The notes: generated from the sequence alone by a model not told the origin. 48,474 bases of DNA from Deltaproteobacteria bacterium (GCA_016218925.1 JACRCR010000232.1:1-48474), one strand, 5' to 3'. Counted from the first letter of the stretch, positions 1 through 8,786 are shown. Made by a program: numbers and translations.

Positions 1-9
1 GACCCTGTC

Positions 10-288
10 GTGCGCGAAGCTACCGAGATCGTCATCGCTGCATTGCGCCCGAACCGCGTATCGGTGTTCGTCTTCGGATCGAGAGCGCGAGCCGATGCCG
101 GAGTCCGCTCCGACATCGACCTGGCGATCATGGCCACCGGCGCCCTGCCGCAGGGAGCTCTAGCGGCCGCGCGCGAGGCACTGGAGGACAGCACGATTCC
201 GCAGCGCGTCGATCTGGTGGATCTGGCCGCCTCCGATCCCGAGCTGCGCCGGCGCGTGCTGCGCGAAGGAATTCTGTGCAACGGCTGA
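10..288 (+). CDS. mntA: MntA-type minimal nucleotidyltransferase antitoxin
   Basis: A 92-residue protein of the minimal nucleotidyltransferase fold. Residues 23-37 carry GS, ten residues, then D-I-D, which is exactly the GSX10DXD signature of MntA. The third metal-binding acidic residue is probably Asp68 in RVDLVD. In characterised HepT/MntA pairs the antitoxin transfers AMP from ATP to a tyrosine of the HEPN toxin and so neutralises it. Here the gene starts with GTG and overlaps the HEPN gene downstream by 13 bp, which fits a co-translated pair. The window starts only 9 bp upstream in an open frame, so a slightly earlier start is possible. Confidence 0.88.
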   Translation: MREATEIVIAALRPNRVSVFVFGSRARADAGVRSDIDLAIMATGALPQGALAAAREALEDSTIPQRVDLVDLAASDPELRRRVLREGILCNG

Positions 289-680
289 GAGAACGGCTCG
301 AGATCGCACGCCGTGCGGTAGCCTCGCTGACGGAGCTTACCGGGCACGGCGGTCTGTCGCCGGTCGAACGGGATGCGGCAATCCAGCGGTTCGAGTACTC
401 CGTCGAGGCCGTTTGGAAGGCAGCGCAGCGGTACCTGCGCGTCGTCGAAGGGATCGAGGTCGGGTCACCAAAGAGTGCGGTGCGCGGGTGCTTCGAGGCG
501 ACGGTGCTGGGCGAAGTCGAAGCACGCAGGCTCTTGGCGATGATCGACGACCGCAACCTGACCGTCCACACGTACAACGAGGCACTGGCTCAGGCGATCG
601 CTTCGCGTCTCTCGCCGCATGCGGAGGCCCTCGCAGGCTGGATCGCCGCGGTCAGCGAACGCGTCCTCGACGAAGCCTGA
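276..680 (+). CDS. hepT: HepT-type HEPN toxin (RNase)
   Basis: A 134-residue, mostly helical protein of the HEPN superfamily, formerly called nucleotidyltransferase substrate-binding protein. Residues 93-100 read RNLTVHTY, a perfect RX4HXY motif. Arg93 and His98 would be the RNase active site and Tyr100 the residue that the MntA partner AMPylates. The GTG start lies inside the 3' end of mntA. An intact motif on both sides argues for an active toxin-antitoxin pair and not a remnant. The target RNA cannot be told from sequence; HepT toxins described so far cut tRNA or mRNA. Confidence 0.88.
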   Translation: MQRLRERLEIARRAVASLTELTGHGGLSPVERDAAIQRFEYSVEAVWKAAQRYLRVVEGIEVGSPKSAVRGCFEATVLGEVEARRLLAMIDDRNLTVHTYNEALAQAIASRLSPHAEALAGWIAAVSERVLDEA

Positions 681-723
681 AGTCCCGCGTGGCAAAGATC
701 TCGCGGAGCGACGCGAACGCCGT

Positions 724-2010
724 TCAGCTCGCCATCAACCGTCTTGCGGCCCTGTAGCCCGATTGCGCGGCGCCTTCGATCAGGCCGCCGTCGTTGTAGT
801 CACCCGCGAAGTACAGTCCTGAAGGCTTGCCCTCGGCTGCCTTGAAGCGCAGCAGCATCTCGAACATCCCGAGGCGGTATTGGGGATACGTGTGCGGATG
901 TCTGACGACGCAAGACGGCTCGAGCGACGCCGCTTCGACGGGCATCGCGCGGCGCAGCTCGGTCGTGACGTTCTGCATGACCGTCGCCTCTGGCGAGTCG
1001 ATCAATTCCGCGCCGAGGGACCCGAGCGGCCAGGCCAGCAGATAGCGTGCTTTGCTCGCGCGCTCGTACTTCATGTGCGGGAACGTGATGAACGACACGC
1101 GGTGTCCGGCTTTGCGGTCAAAGACCCCGCCCCAGTAGTTTACCGCAGCGGGGAGCTCGCCCTCGTAGAGCACCAACGGCATCTTGGAGTAAGCGAACTG
1201 CTCCAGGAACGCGCGTTGGTCAGCGTTCCAGTTCGCATAGAGCGGAAGCAGCGCGGGTGAAGGCACGGCCGAGATCACGCCGGCAGCTTCGATCTCTCCC
1301 CTCGATGTGCGGACGCCTCGAACGACATCGTTGCCGAGTATGGCCTCCACGGTCGTGTCGTAGCGGACGTCGAGATTGCGTGCCATCGCCCTGGGCAGGA
1401 CGTCGTTGCCGCTGCGAAAGCAGTGAGCACCGGTGGTGACGTACATGTGCAGGCTGCGCATGAAGTAGGCGAGCGAGATGCCTTCCGGCTCCGACATCGA
1501 ATAGGTCAGCATCAACGCCCGGACCATGTAGTCCAGGCATTCTTCGTTCAGCTTCAGACGCGCGAAGGTAGATAGCTCGAGTTTGTCCATGTCGAGAAGG
1601 CCCGGCCAGCCCTCCAGGCCCATGTGCTTCTTTCTCAGCAGCATCGGAAGAAACATGCGGGTCATCTTGATCTGGGACCAGAGGGAAATCGCGGGCACAC
1701 GCACGCTTCCCCACGGAATGATGTGGAAGTGTCCGTCGCGCAGCATCATGTCGGAGCTCTGCATCTTGGCCAGATCCGACTCTAGGTTGAATTTTCTGGT
1801 CAACTCGAGCGTGAGAGCGTAGTTGGTGTGGATGAACTGGGCGCCGACGTCGAGGGTATCGCCGTTCCGCTCGATCGACTGGATGCGCCCTCCGGGACGG
1901 CTGTCCTGCTCCAGCACGACGACCTCGTTGCCCGCCTCTACCAGGAAATGGGCCGCCGTCAGCCCCGCCATCCCGGCTCCGATGACGATCACCTTGCCTC
2001 TAGTCTTCAT
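724..2010 (-). CDS. FAD-dependent amine oxidase / protoporphyrinogen-oxidase-like flavoprotein
   Basis: A 428-residue flavoprotein. The N-terminus has the Rossmann dinucleotide motif GAGMAG (residues 11-16), followed by the acidic residue ending the second strand and by RPGGR, typical of the NAD(P)-binding-8/amino-oxidase fold. The C-terminus has the second FAD motif, GLYFAGDYNDGG, about 30 residues from the end. The family includes protoporphyrinogen oxidase, phytoene-desaturase-like and monoamine-oxidase-like enzymes; the substrate is not readable. The ATG at 2010 is chosen because it overlaps the stop of the upstream TetR gene as ATGA, implying translational coupling. A longer frame to 2136 exists but would run into tetR. 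The coupling suggests the regulator senses the substrate or product of this enzyme. Confidence 0.85.
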   Translation of the reverse strand: MKTRGKVIVIGAGMAGLTAAHFLVEAGNEVVVLEQDSRPGGRIQSIERNGDTLDVGAQFIHTNYALTLELTRKFNLESDLAKMQSSDMMLRDGHFHIIPWGSVRVPAISLWSQIKMTRMFLPMLLRKKHMGLEGWPGLLDMDKLELSTFARLKLNEECLDYMVRALMLTYSMSEPEGISLAYFMRSLHMYVTTGAHCFRSGNDVLPRAMARNLDVRYDTTVEAILGNDVVRGVRTSRGEIEAAGVISAVPSPALLPLYANWNADQRAFLEQFAYSKMPLVLYEGELPAAVNYWGGVFDRKAGHRVSFITFPHMKYERASKARYLLAWPLGSLGAELIDSPEATVMQNVTTELRRAMPVEAASLEPSCVVRHPHTYPQYRLGMFEMLLRFKAAEGKPSGLYFAGDYNDGGLIEGAAQSGYRAARRLMAS

Positions 2011-2651
2011 GAGCGCGCCTCCTTTTTCGATGTGCGGCGTTTGTCTGACGCGGCCGCGTCGACCACCGACTCGACCATGCGGTTGGCGAGCGTGGCGAGT
2101 CTGCGAAGCGAGAGCCCTCTGGGGTTGATGAACCACTGGATGCTCGCGCCTTCACTCGCGCTGACCAGGAAGGCGGCGAGATCGCGCCGCTGCGCCGGTG
2201 GGATCGCGGCGTCATCGAAGCATTCGCGAATCAGCGTGGAGACAGAGTTGCGGTACTCTCGATAGAGTGTCTGGAGCGACCGGTTGAGCGTCTCGTGGTG
2301 CTCGGCGATGTCCCACAGCTCGTGGAAGACCTTGATGAGATCGCGGTCTCCGGCGACCCTGAGGAATATGAAGTCGATCCCCATGCGCAGGCGCTTCCTG
2401 GGGTCGCTCTCGCGGTTTTCCTGCAAGAGAGCGAGAAGGCTCTCCTTGTGCCGATCGAATGTCAGCGCGGTCAGCGTCGACAGGATCTCGTCCTTGTTCT
2501 CGAAGTAGTGGTGGATGATCCCGGGACGCACGTCGGCTTCGCGTGCGATGTCGCGAACCGTGGTGCCGGCGTAACCGCGCTTGACGATGCACCGGTAGAG
2601 CCCCTCGGCGATCTCCGTGCGGCGCTCGTCTGTCAGTTTCCTGCGTCCCAC
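2007..2651 (-). CDS. TetR-family transcriptional regulator (BetI-like N-terminus)
   Basis: A 214-residue TetR regulator. The N-terminal helix-turn-helix (roughly residues 10-55) contains GYAGTTVRDIAREADV followed by the HHYFENKDEIL segment that closes the TetR DNA-binding domain. The rest is a variable helical ligand domain. The GTG start at 2651 is preferred because GGAGG lies nine bases upstream (2661-2665). The frame can be extended to a TTG at 2690, but that codon lies inside the palindrome proposed as operator. The stop overlaps the start of the flavoprotein gene by 4 bp. Autoregulation through the palindrome at 2675-2690 is likely. Confidence 0.9.
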   Translation of the reverse strand: MGRRKLTDERRTEIAEGLYRCIVKRGYAGTTVRDIAREADVRPGIIHHYFENKDEILSTLTALTFDRHKESLLALLQENRESDPRKRLRMGIDFIFLRVAGDRDLIKVFHELWDIAEHHETLNRSLQTLYREYRNSVSTLIRECFDDAAIPPAQRRDLAAFLVSASEGASIQWFINPRGLSLRRLATLANRMVESVVDAAASDKRRTSKKEARS

Positions 2652-2660
2652 CGACCGGGT

Positions 2661-2665
2661 CCTCC
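2661..2665 (-). promoter_or_regulatory. Ribosome binding site of tetR (decides the GTG start)
   Basis: GGAGG on the minus strand, nine bases before the GTG at 2651. It supports the 214-residue start over the upstream TTG at 2690. Confidence 0.7.
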
Positions 2666-2674
2666 GTTCGTAGA

Positions 2675-2690
2675 TTGGACAGATGTCCAA
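2675..2690. promoter_or_regulatory. Palindromic operator candidate upstream of tetR
   Basis: TTGGACA-GA-TGTCCAA: two perfect 7-bp arms with a 2-bp spacer, 24 bp upstream of the preferred tetR start. It is followed by an A-run (T-run on the coding strand). Its size and place fit a TetR-family operator that would control tetR and the coupled flavoprotein gene. The motif is seen; the role is inferred. Confidence 0.6.
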
Positions 2691-2753
2691 AAAAACCAGA
2701 ACCGCATCACTTTGTCAAGGGTGACGCTGAGAATGGGACCCAGGGGCGGGCCG

Positions 2754-3407
2754 CTACGAGTGAGCGTCGACCGTGTCGGGGTCGTCGTCGGTCGGTGTCA
2801 TCGTCATCACCAGTGCGGCGGCGACGATCAGCGCCAAGTCTTCGCGGATTTTCAGTTCCATCGCCAGGAAAGTACCTACTACCGCCCATACCATCGGCAC
2901 CGCGAACAGGATTCGCGGGTATGGCGCGCGCGCCAGCAGCAGCATTCCGAGCGTGAAGATCGTCAGCGGACACGGAACGCCGAAGCTCGGCGAAGAGGGA
3001 AAAGCGTGACCGATCAGAGCGCTGATCGAGGGGTAGGCCACCAGCGCGTAGAAGATCAGAAGTATGCCGGCCAGATGGCGAGAGCCGTCGTGCATCCAGA
3101 ACTGCAGGTCACCGCGAAAGACGCCCACCCGTACGATGAGCGCAGCCTGCGCGACGAAGAGGAAAGCGAAGAGGTAGGCCACCGGCGTCAGCCGCGCGAA
3201 GAACCAGAACTGGTAGACCAGTCCAGCCCAGATCCACAGCGAAGCGAGCAACAGGCTGGCGATCCGGTTGCGGCCCGGGATCGGGAACAGGACCAGGCAC
3301 ACGGTCATGAACGCGATGAGGTCGAGCACGGCAGGCGCCGGCCAGCTATCGTTGTTATAGGCGGCGAAGACCTCGAGGACGTCGCTGGTTCCGAATGCCA
3401 ATGCCAC
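2754..3407 (-). CDS. Integral membrane protein, DUF6064-like
   Basis: A 217-residue hydrophobic protein with about six predicted membrane segments. It begins with a short aromatic stretch (FAAYNNDSWPAPAVLDL), then helices near residues 25-40, 48-65, 72-92, 108-128, 145-158 and 165-180. This pattern resembles the uncharacterised DUF6064 membrane family, but I assign that from memory only. The start is GTG. It lies 27 bp downstream of the redoxin gene and probably shares its transcript. No catalytic motif is visible. Confidence 0.65.
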   Translation of the reverse strand: MALAFGTSDVLEVFAAYNNDSWPAPAVLDLIAFMTVCLVLFPIPGRNRIASLLLASLWIWAGLVYQFWFFARLTPVAYLFAFLFVAQAALIVRVGVFRGDLQFWMHDGSRHLAGILLIFYALVAYPSISALIGHAFPSSPSFGVPCPLTIFTLGMLLLARAPYPRILFAVPMVWAVVGTFLAMELKIREDLALIVAAALVMTMTPTDDDPDTVDAHS

Positions 3408-3434
3408 AGGGTTCTCGTCCGGCCTCGACCACTA

Positions 3435-4019
3435 CTACGCCGAGGCGAGATAGTCGGGTTCGCCGCCGGGTTTCCACTTGATGCTGCAGCCGATACTCGG
3501 GTTCTGGTCGGGCGACGGATCGGTACCCGCCAGCGTCGCATCGATCGCGGCGCGCAACTCCCTTCCCGTTACCGGCAGGCGACTACCGGGCCGGCTGCCG
3601 TCGAGCCGGCCTCGGTAGGCCAGGCGCCGATCACGGTCGAACAGGAAGAAGTCGGGCGTGCAGGCGGCGCGGTACGCCTTGGCCACCTGCTGGGTCGAGT
3701 CGAACAGGAACGGGAAGTTCCAGCCTTCGTCGAGCGCCAGCTTGCGCATGTTCTCGGGCCCGTCGTGCGGATGGGTCTCGAGGCTGTTGGCGTTGATCGC
3801 GACGATGGCGATGCGGCCTTCGTAGTCGCGGGCGAGAAAGCCGAGTTGGTCGCGCACGTGAATGACGTAGGGGCAGTGGTTGCAGATGAACATCACGAGG
3901 AGTCCGGCGGTGCCGTCAAAATTGCCGAGCGATACTTCCCGTCCGGTCACCGCGTCGCGCAACCGGAAGTCCGGTGCGATGGTGCCCAGGTCCAGCATGG
4001 TCGACAGGGTCTCTGCCAT
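3435..4019 (-). CDS. Thioredoxin-fold redoxin (AhpC/TlpA-like)
   Basis: A 194-residue thioredoxin-fold protein. Residues 46-51 read CNHCPY, a CXXC redox centre placed at the start of the first helix as in TlpA/peroxiredoxin-like proteins. TPDFFLFD downstream contains the cis-proline region. No signal peptide is visible, so it probably acts in the cytoplasm. The family, whose members share NHCPYV, is common in bacteria but has little biochemical characterisation; thiol peroxidase or disulfide reductase activity is the likely role. An AGGAG-type ribosome binding site lies just before the ATG. The gene is followed after 27 bp by the DUF6064-like membrane gene. Confidence 0.85.
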   Translation of the reverse strand: MAETLSTMLDLGTIAPDFRLRDAVTGREVSLGNFDGTAGLLVMFICNHCPYVIHVRDQLGFLARDYEGRIAIVAINANSLETHPHDGPENMRKLALDEGWNFPFLFDSTQQVAKAYRAACTPDFFLFDRDRRLAYRGRLDGSRPGSRLPVTGRELRAAIDATLAGTDPSPDQNPSIGCSIKWKPGGEPDYLASA

Positions 4020-4113
4020 ACTCCTCTCCCAGAAAGGACGCCGACGCTGCCTCGACGCGGCGCTTCCGTAGCCGGTCTTGTAACGCCTTGCCGCCGCGGC
4101 TGCCAGCAGTGGG

Positions 4114-4941
4114 CTAGCCCCGGGCGGCGGCCTTGGAGAGCAACTCGAGCGCCGCCTGATGGGTGCGCGAGTCGCCGGCCGCGATCACCTTGCCACCGTC
4201 CACGGCCGGGCCGCCAGTCCAATCGGAAACCACGCCTCCGGCGGCTTCGATGATCGGGATCAGGGCGTGTATGTCCCACGGTTTGAGTTCGGCGTCGATC
4301 ACCAGGTCGACCAGGCCGAACGCCAGCATGCAGTAGGAATAGCAGTCGCCGCTGAAGCGGCTCATCCGCACGCGTCCGCGCAGGTCTTCGAAGATCGAGT
4401 GCTCGGGCTCCGCGGCGAACATGTCGGGATGCGTGCAGTAGAGCACCGCGTCGCCGAGCTCCGCGCAGGGTCTCGTGCACAGATCGCCGCTCTCGTCTGC
4501 GAAGACGTAGCGGGATCCGAGGCGGCTGCCGGTGAATCGCTCGCGCAAGAACGGCTGGTCGACCACCCCGAGCAACGGGCCGCTCCGGTTGGAGAGCGCG
4601 ATCAGGGTTCCCCACAGCGGCACGCCGGTGATGAACGCGCGCGTGCCGTCGATGGGATCGAGCACCCAGGTCAGATCGCAAGTCCCCTTTTCGTGTCCGT
4701 TCTCTTCCCCGAGGATGCCGTGCGAGGGATAGGCCTCGCGAATCAGCACACGCATCGCTTCTTCGGCCTGGCGGTCGGCGATGGTGACCGGGTCGTAGTC
4801 CGAATAAAGGCTGCGACCCTTGTCGTCGATGACGAGCTGCTGGCGGAAGTGCGGTGCGATGGCGGCCCGCGCGGCGTCGGCCAGCGTCTCGGCGAAGTCG
4901 AGATAGTCGCTCAGTTCGTCGTCGCTCAGCGTATTTTCCAC
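4114..4941 (-). CDS. hisN: Inositol-monophosphatase-family phosphatase, HisN-type histidinol-phosphatase
   Basis: A 275-residue Mg-dependent phosphatase of the inositol monophosphatase superfamily. The metal site is intact: GEENG at about 79-83, DPIDGT at 95-100 and PWDIHALIPIIEAAGG from about 221. The ADRQAEEAMR element and the WGTLIAL context resemble HisN, which removes phosphate from histidinol phosphate in histidine synthesis. Inositol-1-phosphatase or another sugar phosphatase remains possible because no other his genes are nearby. A GTG at 4941 is chosen; a TTG at 4965 is the alternative. The gene follows the YbhB/PEBP gene by about 30 bp. Confidence 0.8.
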   Translation of the reverse strand: MENTLSDDELSDYLDFAETLADAARAAIAPHFRQQLVIDDKGRSLYSDYDPVTIADRQAEEAMRVLIREAYPSHGILGEENGHEKGTCDLTWVLDPIDGTRAFITGVPLWGTLIALSNRSGPLLGVVDQPFLRERFTGSRLGSRYVFADESGDLCTRPCAELGDAVLYCTHPDMFAAEPEHSIFEDLRGRVRMSRFSGDCYSYCMLAFGLVDLVIDAELKPWDIHALIPIIEAAGGVVSDWTGGPAVDGGKVIAAGDSRTHQAALELLSKAAARG

Positions 4942-4972
4942 TCGGGTCGCCCTCGCCTGCCGCAATGCGGTG

Positions 4973-5446
4973 TTACTTGCCGGCCTTCTGATACGTGCCC
5001 ATCAGTTGGGCGTGCGCGATTACGTGCGCTTGCATGGCGTCCTCGAGCTGCCTCTTGGTCAGCGCGCCACGGTCGCCGAGCTGCGTGTCCAGCGCATAGA
5101 GCTTGAAGAAGTAGCGGTGACGGCCGATCGGCGGGCACGGGCCGCCGTAGCCTTTGCGCTGCCAGTCGTTGGTCCCTTCGCGGGTGGCGGCCGGCAGAGC
5201 CGAGGCGGCCACCGCTTCGACGAGCCCGGTGCTCGAGACCGGGATGTCGTAGAGCACCCAGTGCACCCACGTCATCTTGGGCGCGGCCGGATCGGGCGCG
5301 TCGGGATCATCGACGATCAGCGCGAGACTCTTGGCCGCACCGGGTACGTCACTCCACGAAAGGGCCGGGGAGACGTCGTTGCCTTCGCAGGTAAAACGAT
5401 TCGGTATCGCCTGGCCTTCGCCAAACGCCGTCGAGACGAGCTTCAT
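4973..5446 (-). CDS. YbhB/YbcL-family (PEBP, Raf-kinase-inhibitor-like) protein
   Basis: A 157-residue phosphatidylethanolamine-binding-protein fold, close to the length of E. coli YbhB. The family landmarks are present: FTCEGNDVSPALSW, the DPDAPDP anion-pocket loop, the VHWVLYDIP strand, GYGGPCPPIG and HRYFFKLYALD. The function of bacterial members is unsettled (ligand or phosphate-headgroup binding). The ATG at 5446 has GGAGGAA at ideal spacing and is preferred. The frame stays open upstream, however, and from the ATG at 5518 it encodes a signal-peptide-like stretch ending in TQA, so a secreted longer form is possible. Confidence 0.88.
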   Translation of the reverse strand: MKLVSTAFGEGQAIPNRFTCEGNDVSPALSWSDVPGAAKSLALIVDDPDAPDPAAPKMTWVHWVLYDIPVSSTGLVEAVAASALPAATREGTNDWQRKGYGGPCPPIGRHRYFFKLYALDTQLGDRGALTKRQLEDAMQAHVIAHAQLMGTYQKAGK

Positions 5447-5449
5447 GGT

Positions 5450-5456
5450 TTCCTCC
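5450..5456 (-). promoter_or_regulatory. Strong internal Shine-Dalgarno for the YbhB-like gene
   Basis: GGAGGAA on the minus strand, three bases before the ATG at 5446. It favours the short cytoplasmic form over the signal-peptide form that starts at 5518. Confidence 0.7.
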
Positions 5457-5613
5457 GTGGTTCGGGCCTGTGTCACGGACGCGGCGCAGGCCAACACTAG
5501 CACAGCCGCAGGAATCATCCTTCGAGCCGCTGCCACGACCGCCGTTGCGGTTGCCCCCGGCGTGGCTCGGTGGATCGGCCGTCGCGCCGGACCGCCGGCC
5601 TCGGACGGACTTC

Positions 5614-6336
5614 TCAGAACGCCCACAGCACGCCGATACCTCCGGGTCCCGCCCCCAGCGACAACTGCGGGGCCGCAGCGGGTGCAGGCGCGCCGTCGAA
5701 CTTGGTCCGGTAGCCATGCCAGTCGTCGCTGGCACGCCACGGCTGCGACAGGATGTGCCCTTCACTGAGGGGTTGGCTGAGTTCGAACGACTGCCAGGCG
5801 GCATCGCCGTCGTCCCACACTCCGGCCACCAATGCGGCGGTGCCGAGGTTGAAGGCCAGCGAGCCGAGGTGGCGCGTCCACGAATCTCGTGTTTCGGCCT
5901 CCTCGGCCGCCCGTGCCAGCGTACGCTCGGCGAGCGCCAGACGGCGGGCGCAGTTCCCGGGGGAATCGGTTGGAATCGCGCGGACCGCGTCGGCGCCGTC
6001 CGTGGCGATCAGCGGGTGCCTGCGCAAGTCGGTGACACCAAGCAGCGACTTGCCGGTGCTGACCAGCAAATCGCCATCGTGACCATCGAATCTCGACAAT
6101 GCGGCCTTGGTTCCCTGCACGACTGCTCCGACCGAAAAGACGGCGAGCCAGCCGTTCCACCACCACGAGGCGTGGCGTCGGCCCTCGTCCAGACGCGCCT
6201 CGAGAAAGGTCAGACGCGCGTTGGTTTCGCTGTCGCACGCCGTCTGGGCGTTGACTGAGGGCGTCGATGACAGTGCGAGCATCACCGCCAGGACGGCGGT
6301 CAAAGTGCGGCGGCGATGGGCGAGTGCGGCAAGCAT
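5614..6336 (-). CDS. Exported or membrane-anchored protein of unknown function
   Basis: A 240-residue protein not recognised as any family. It begins with an arginine-rich n-region and a hydrophobic core (LTAVLAVMLALSS) followed by VNAQ, a good signal peptide. The mature part has a helical segment, TFLEARLDEGRRHASWWW, then two weakly hydrophobic stretches (GWLAVFSVGAVVQG and SLAFNLGTAALVAGVW), and ends in a glycine-rich tail finishing with Phe. The terminal Phe and the alternating pattern would be compatible with membrane association, but this is weak. The ATG at 6336 is chosen as it begins the signal peptide. It sits between the pgl-end of the pentose-phosphate operon and the YbhB gene, in the same direction. 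Confidence 0.65.
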   Translation of the reverse strand: MLAALAHRRRTLTAVLAVMLALSSTPSVNAQTACDSETNARLTFLEARLDEGRRHASWWWNGWLAVFSVGAVVQGTKAALSRFDGHDGDLLVSTGKSLLGVTDLRRHPLIATDGADAVRAIPTDSPGNCARRLALAERTLARAAEEAETRDSWTRHLGSLAFNLGTAALVAGVWDDGDAAWQSFELSQPLSEGHILSQPWRASDDWHGYRTKFDGAPAPAAAPQLSLGAGPGGIGVLWAF

Positions 6337-6470
6337 CGCGGGGGCCTGCGCCTGAGGCGCACGGGCAACTATGCCGCACGCGCGAGCGCCGGACAATCCG
6401 GCCTGCGCCAGGCTTGGTCGTGCCGCCGGCCGCGCCGGTGGCCGGCCGGGGCCGCGCAGTGACTGCGCCT

Positions 6471-7238
6471 CTACCCGGTTGGGAGGCCTGTCGCAGCAGC
6501 GCGATCGACGACGAAGATGAGTTCACCATCGGCGGGCGCGATGGCGCGGGCCGGTGGCGCCGGCGCGCCCGCGTCGGCTTGCGCGTCGGCGCCGAGCACG
6601 GCACGCAGCGCCGGGGCCTTGTCGGCGCCGGCGACCAGGAACACCACGGTGCGCGCCGCGTTGATCGCGCCGACGGCGAGCGTGATGCGATCTGCTGCGA
6701 GTTTCTCGACCCACGTCGCGACCACCGGCTGCGTCGATGTCTCGGTGACCGCGCTGCTGCCGGGAAACAGCGAAGCGGTATGACCATCGGTGCCCAGTCC
6801 GAGCAACACCAGGTCGAAGCGCGGTAGTTGCCCGTAAGCGAGCGCGAAGCACGATCGCAGTTCGGCAGCGTATAGCGCGGCCGCCTGCGCAGCCGAGCCG
6901 GCCTCCGTGGGCACCCGGTGGACCCGCTGCGGCGGGATCGCTGCGCGGTCGAGCAGCGCTTCGCGAACCATTCGGTAGTTGCTGTCGGGATGGCCGGCGG
7001 GAACCATGCGTTCGTCACCGAAAAAGATCTGCCAGCGTTGGAAAGACGGACCCGGATCGCGCATCGAGGCGAGTAGCGAGTACAGGGGCCGCGGCGTGGC
7101 TCCACCGGCCAGCGCGATGCGAAACACTCCGCGCTCGGCGATCGCTTCGCGCTCGGCGGCGAGCACGATCGGCGCGGCTGCGGCCGCGATGTCGCCGGCG
7201 CTCTCGACGACGCGGAGCGAGAGTTCCGGCCGGATCAC
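6471..7238 (-). CDS. pgl: 6-phosphogluconolactonase
   Basis: A 255-residue enzyme of the NagB/DevB fold, hydrolysing 6-phosphogluconolactone to 6-phosphogluconate. Diagnostic motifs are [11 protein letters not shown] near the N-terminus, the [19 protein letters not shown] segment and [18 protein letters not shown]. Its GTG start overlaps the zwf stop as GTGA, so it is translationally coupled to zwf. It is the last gene of the long minus-strand operon that starts at 13469. The frame stays open far upstream inside zwf, but the GTGA start is clearly correct by motif position and length. Confidence 0.95.
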   Translation of the reverse strand: MIRPELSLRVVESAGDIAAAAAPIVLAAEREAIAERGVFRIALAGGATPRPLYSLLASMRDPGPSFQRWQIFFGDERMVPAGHPDSNYRMVREALLDRAAIPPQRVHRVPTEAGSAAQAAALYAAELRSCFALAYGQLPRFDLVLLGLGTDGHTASLFPGSSAVTETSTQPVVATWVEKLAADRITLAVGAINAARTVVFLVAGADKAPALRAVLGADAQADAGAPAPPARAIAPADGELIFVVDRAAATGLPTG

Positions 7239-8758
7239 CGATCCGACACGCGCCAGTTGCGCCCATCGCGGGCGAGCAGTTCGGTGGCCAGATCGGGTCC
7301 CCAGGTTCCCGCCGCGTAGTTGGGAAAGTCGCGCGCCGTAAGCGCCGTCCATACGTCGAGCACCGGAGCCACGACCGTCCATCCTGCCTCGACCATGTCG
7401 GCGCGCTGGTAGAGCGTCTGGTCGCCGAGGAAGGCGTCGTGCAGCAGTCGTTCGTAGCCGGTAGCCGGCTTGGTGCCGAAGTGCTCGGTGTAATCGAAGT
7501 CCATGTCGACGCTGCCGATGCGCATCGTCGCGCCGGGAATCTTGGCGCTGAAGCTGAGCGAGATCCCTTCGTCCGGAGCCACGCTGATGACGAGCTGGTT
7601 GGACTGCAGCGCGCCGACCTCGGTACCGCGAAACAGCGCGAACGGAGGGCGGCGAAACTGTACCGCGATTTCGGTCAGGCGCCGCGGCATGGCCTTGCCC
7701 ACGCGCAGGTAGAACGGAACGTCCTTCCAGCGCCAGTTGTCGATCTCGACCTTCATCGCGACGAAGGTTTCGGTGTTGGACAGAGAGTCGACGCGGTCTT
7801 CCTGGCGGTAGTCGGGCAGGCGCCGTCCCCGGATCGTCCCCATCGCGTACTGTCCGCGCACCGCCTTGGTCAGAACGTCCTCCGGTCGCATCGGCTGGAT
7901 GGCGCGCAGGACCTTGGACTGCTCGTCGCGCACGGCGTCGGCGTCGAACGAGATCGGCGGTTCCATCGCCACCAGCGAGATGAGCTGGAAGATGTGGTTG
8001 GGCACCATGTCGCGCAGCGCGCCGGCCTCTTCGTAGTAGCCGCCGCGGCCCTCCACGCCGAGCGCCTCGGCCACGGTGATCTGCACGTGGTCGACGTAGC
8101 GGCGGTTCCAGATCGGCTCGAAGATGCCGTTGGCGAAGCGGAACACCAACAGGTTCTGCACGGTCTCTTTGCCGAGGTAGTGATCGATGCGGTAGATCTG
8201 ATTCTCGGCGAGGAATCCGCGCAGCTGCACGTTGAGGCTCCGGGCCGATTCGAGGTCGCGCCCGAACGGTTTTTCCACCACCACGCGTCGCCACCCGGTC
8301 GCGCTCGGGCCGGTCAGTTCGGCACGGCTCAGCTTCTCGACGATGGGGCCGAACTGCTCGGGAGCCGCGGCCAGGTAGAAGAGCACGTTGGAGCTGCCGG
8401 TGGTGGCCGCTGACTGGGCGAGCTGCGCGGCCAGACGTGCGTAGGCCGCGTCGTCGTCGAAGGCTCCGGCGATGTAGTCGAGGCGGCTTTCGAGCCAGCG
8501 CCAGGGCTCAGGATCGAAATCGTCGCCGGCGTACTCGTGGATGTTGCGCCGCATCTGCTCGCGAAACTCGTGGGCGGCGGTCTCGCGCCGCGCGAAGCCG
8601 ATCACCGAGAACTCTTCGGGCAGTAGCTTCTGCCGCACCAGGTTGTACAGCGCCGGTACCAGCTTGCGCTTGGTGAGATCGCCCGATGCGCCGAAGATGA
8701 CCATGGTGCAAGGGCCGGCGCACTTGGTCCCGTTGTGTCGCTCGCCGCTGGTGGACAT
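7235..8758 (-). CDS. zwf: Glucose-6-phosphate 1-dehydrogenase
   Basis: A 507-residue Zwf, oxidising glucose 6-phosphate to 6-phosphogluconolactone with NAD(P)+. Visible landmarks are the coenzyme loop [10 protein letters not shown] (residues 23-32), EKPFG (162-166) and the active-site signature RIDHYLGKE (190-198). The length is standard for the family. It sits between gnd (28 bp upstream) and pgl (4-bp overlap), giving a complete oxidative pentose-phosphate branch in the order gnd-zwf-pgl. Nothing in it suggests an F420-dependent enzyme; this is the NAD(P) type. Confidence 0.97.
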   Translation of the reverse strand: MSTSGERHNGTKCAGPCTMVIFGASGDLTKRKLVPALYNLVRQKLLPEEFSVIGFARRETAAHEFREQMRRNIHEYAGDDFDPEPWRWLESRLDYIAGAFDDDAAYARLAAQLAQSAATTGSSNVLFYLAAAPEQFGPIVEKLSRAELTGPSATGWRRVVVEKPFGRDLESARSLNVQLRGFLAENQIYRIDHYLGKETVQNLLVFRFANGIFEPIWNRRYVDHVQITVAEALGVEGRGGYYEEAGALRDMVPNHIFQLISLVAMEPPISFDADAVRDEQSKVLRAIQPMRPEDVLTKAVRGQYAMGTIRGRRLPDYRQEDRVDSLSNTETFVAMKVEIDNWRWKDVPFYLRVGKAMPRRLTEIAVQFRRPPFALFRGTEVGALQSNQLVISVAPDEGISLSFSAKIPGATMRIGSVDMDFDYTEHFGTKPATGYERLLHDAFLGDQTLYQRADMVEAGWTVVAPVLDVWTALTARDFPNYAAGTWGPDLATELLARDGRNWRVSDR

Positions 8759-8786
8759 CGTCGGCTCCTTGGTCTGGCCCTCGCCG

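Noticed and set aside
2295-4253. A 652-codon plus-strand open frame
   Set aside because: It runs antisense to the TetR, membrane-protein, redoxin and HisN genes, which all have clear family motifs. It shows only composition-driven Arg/Gln/Glu-rich sequence.
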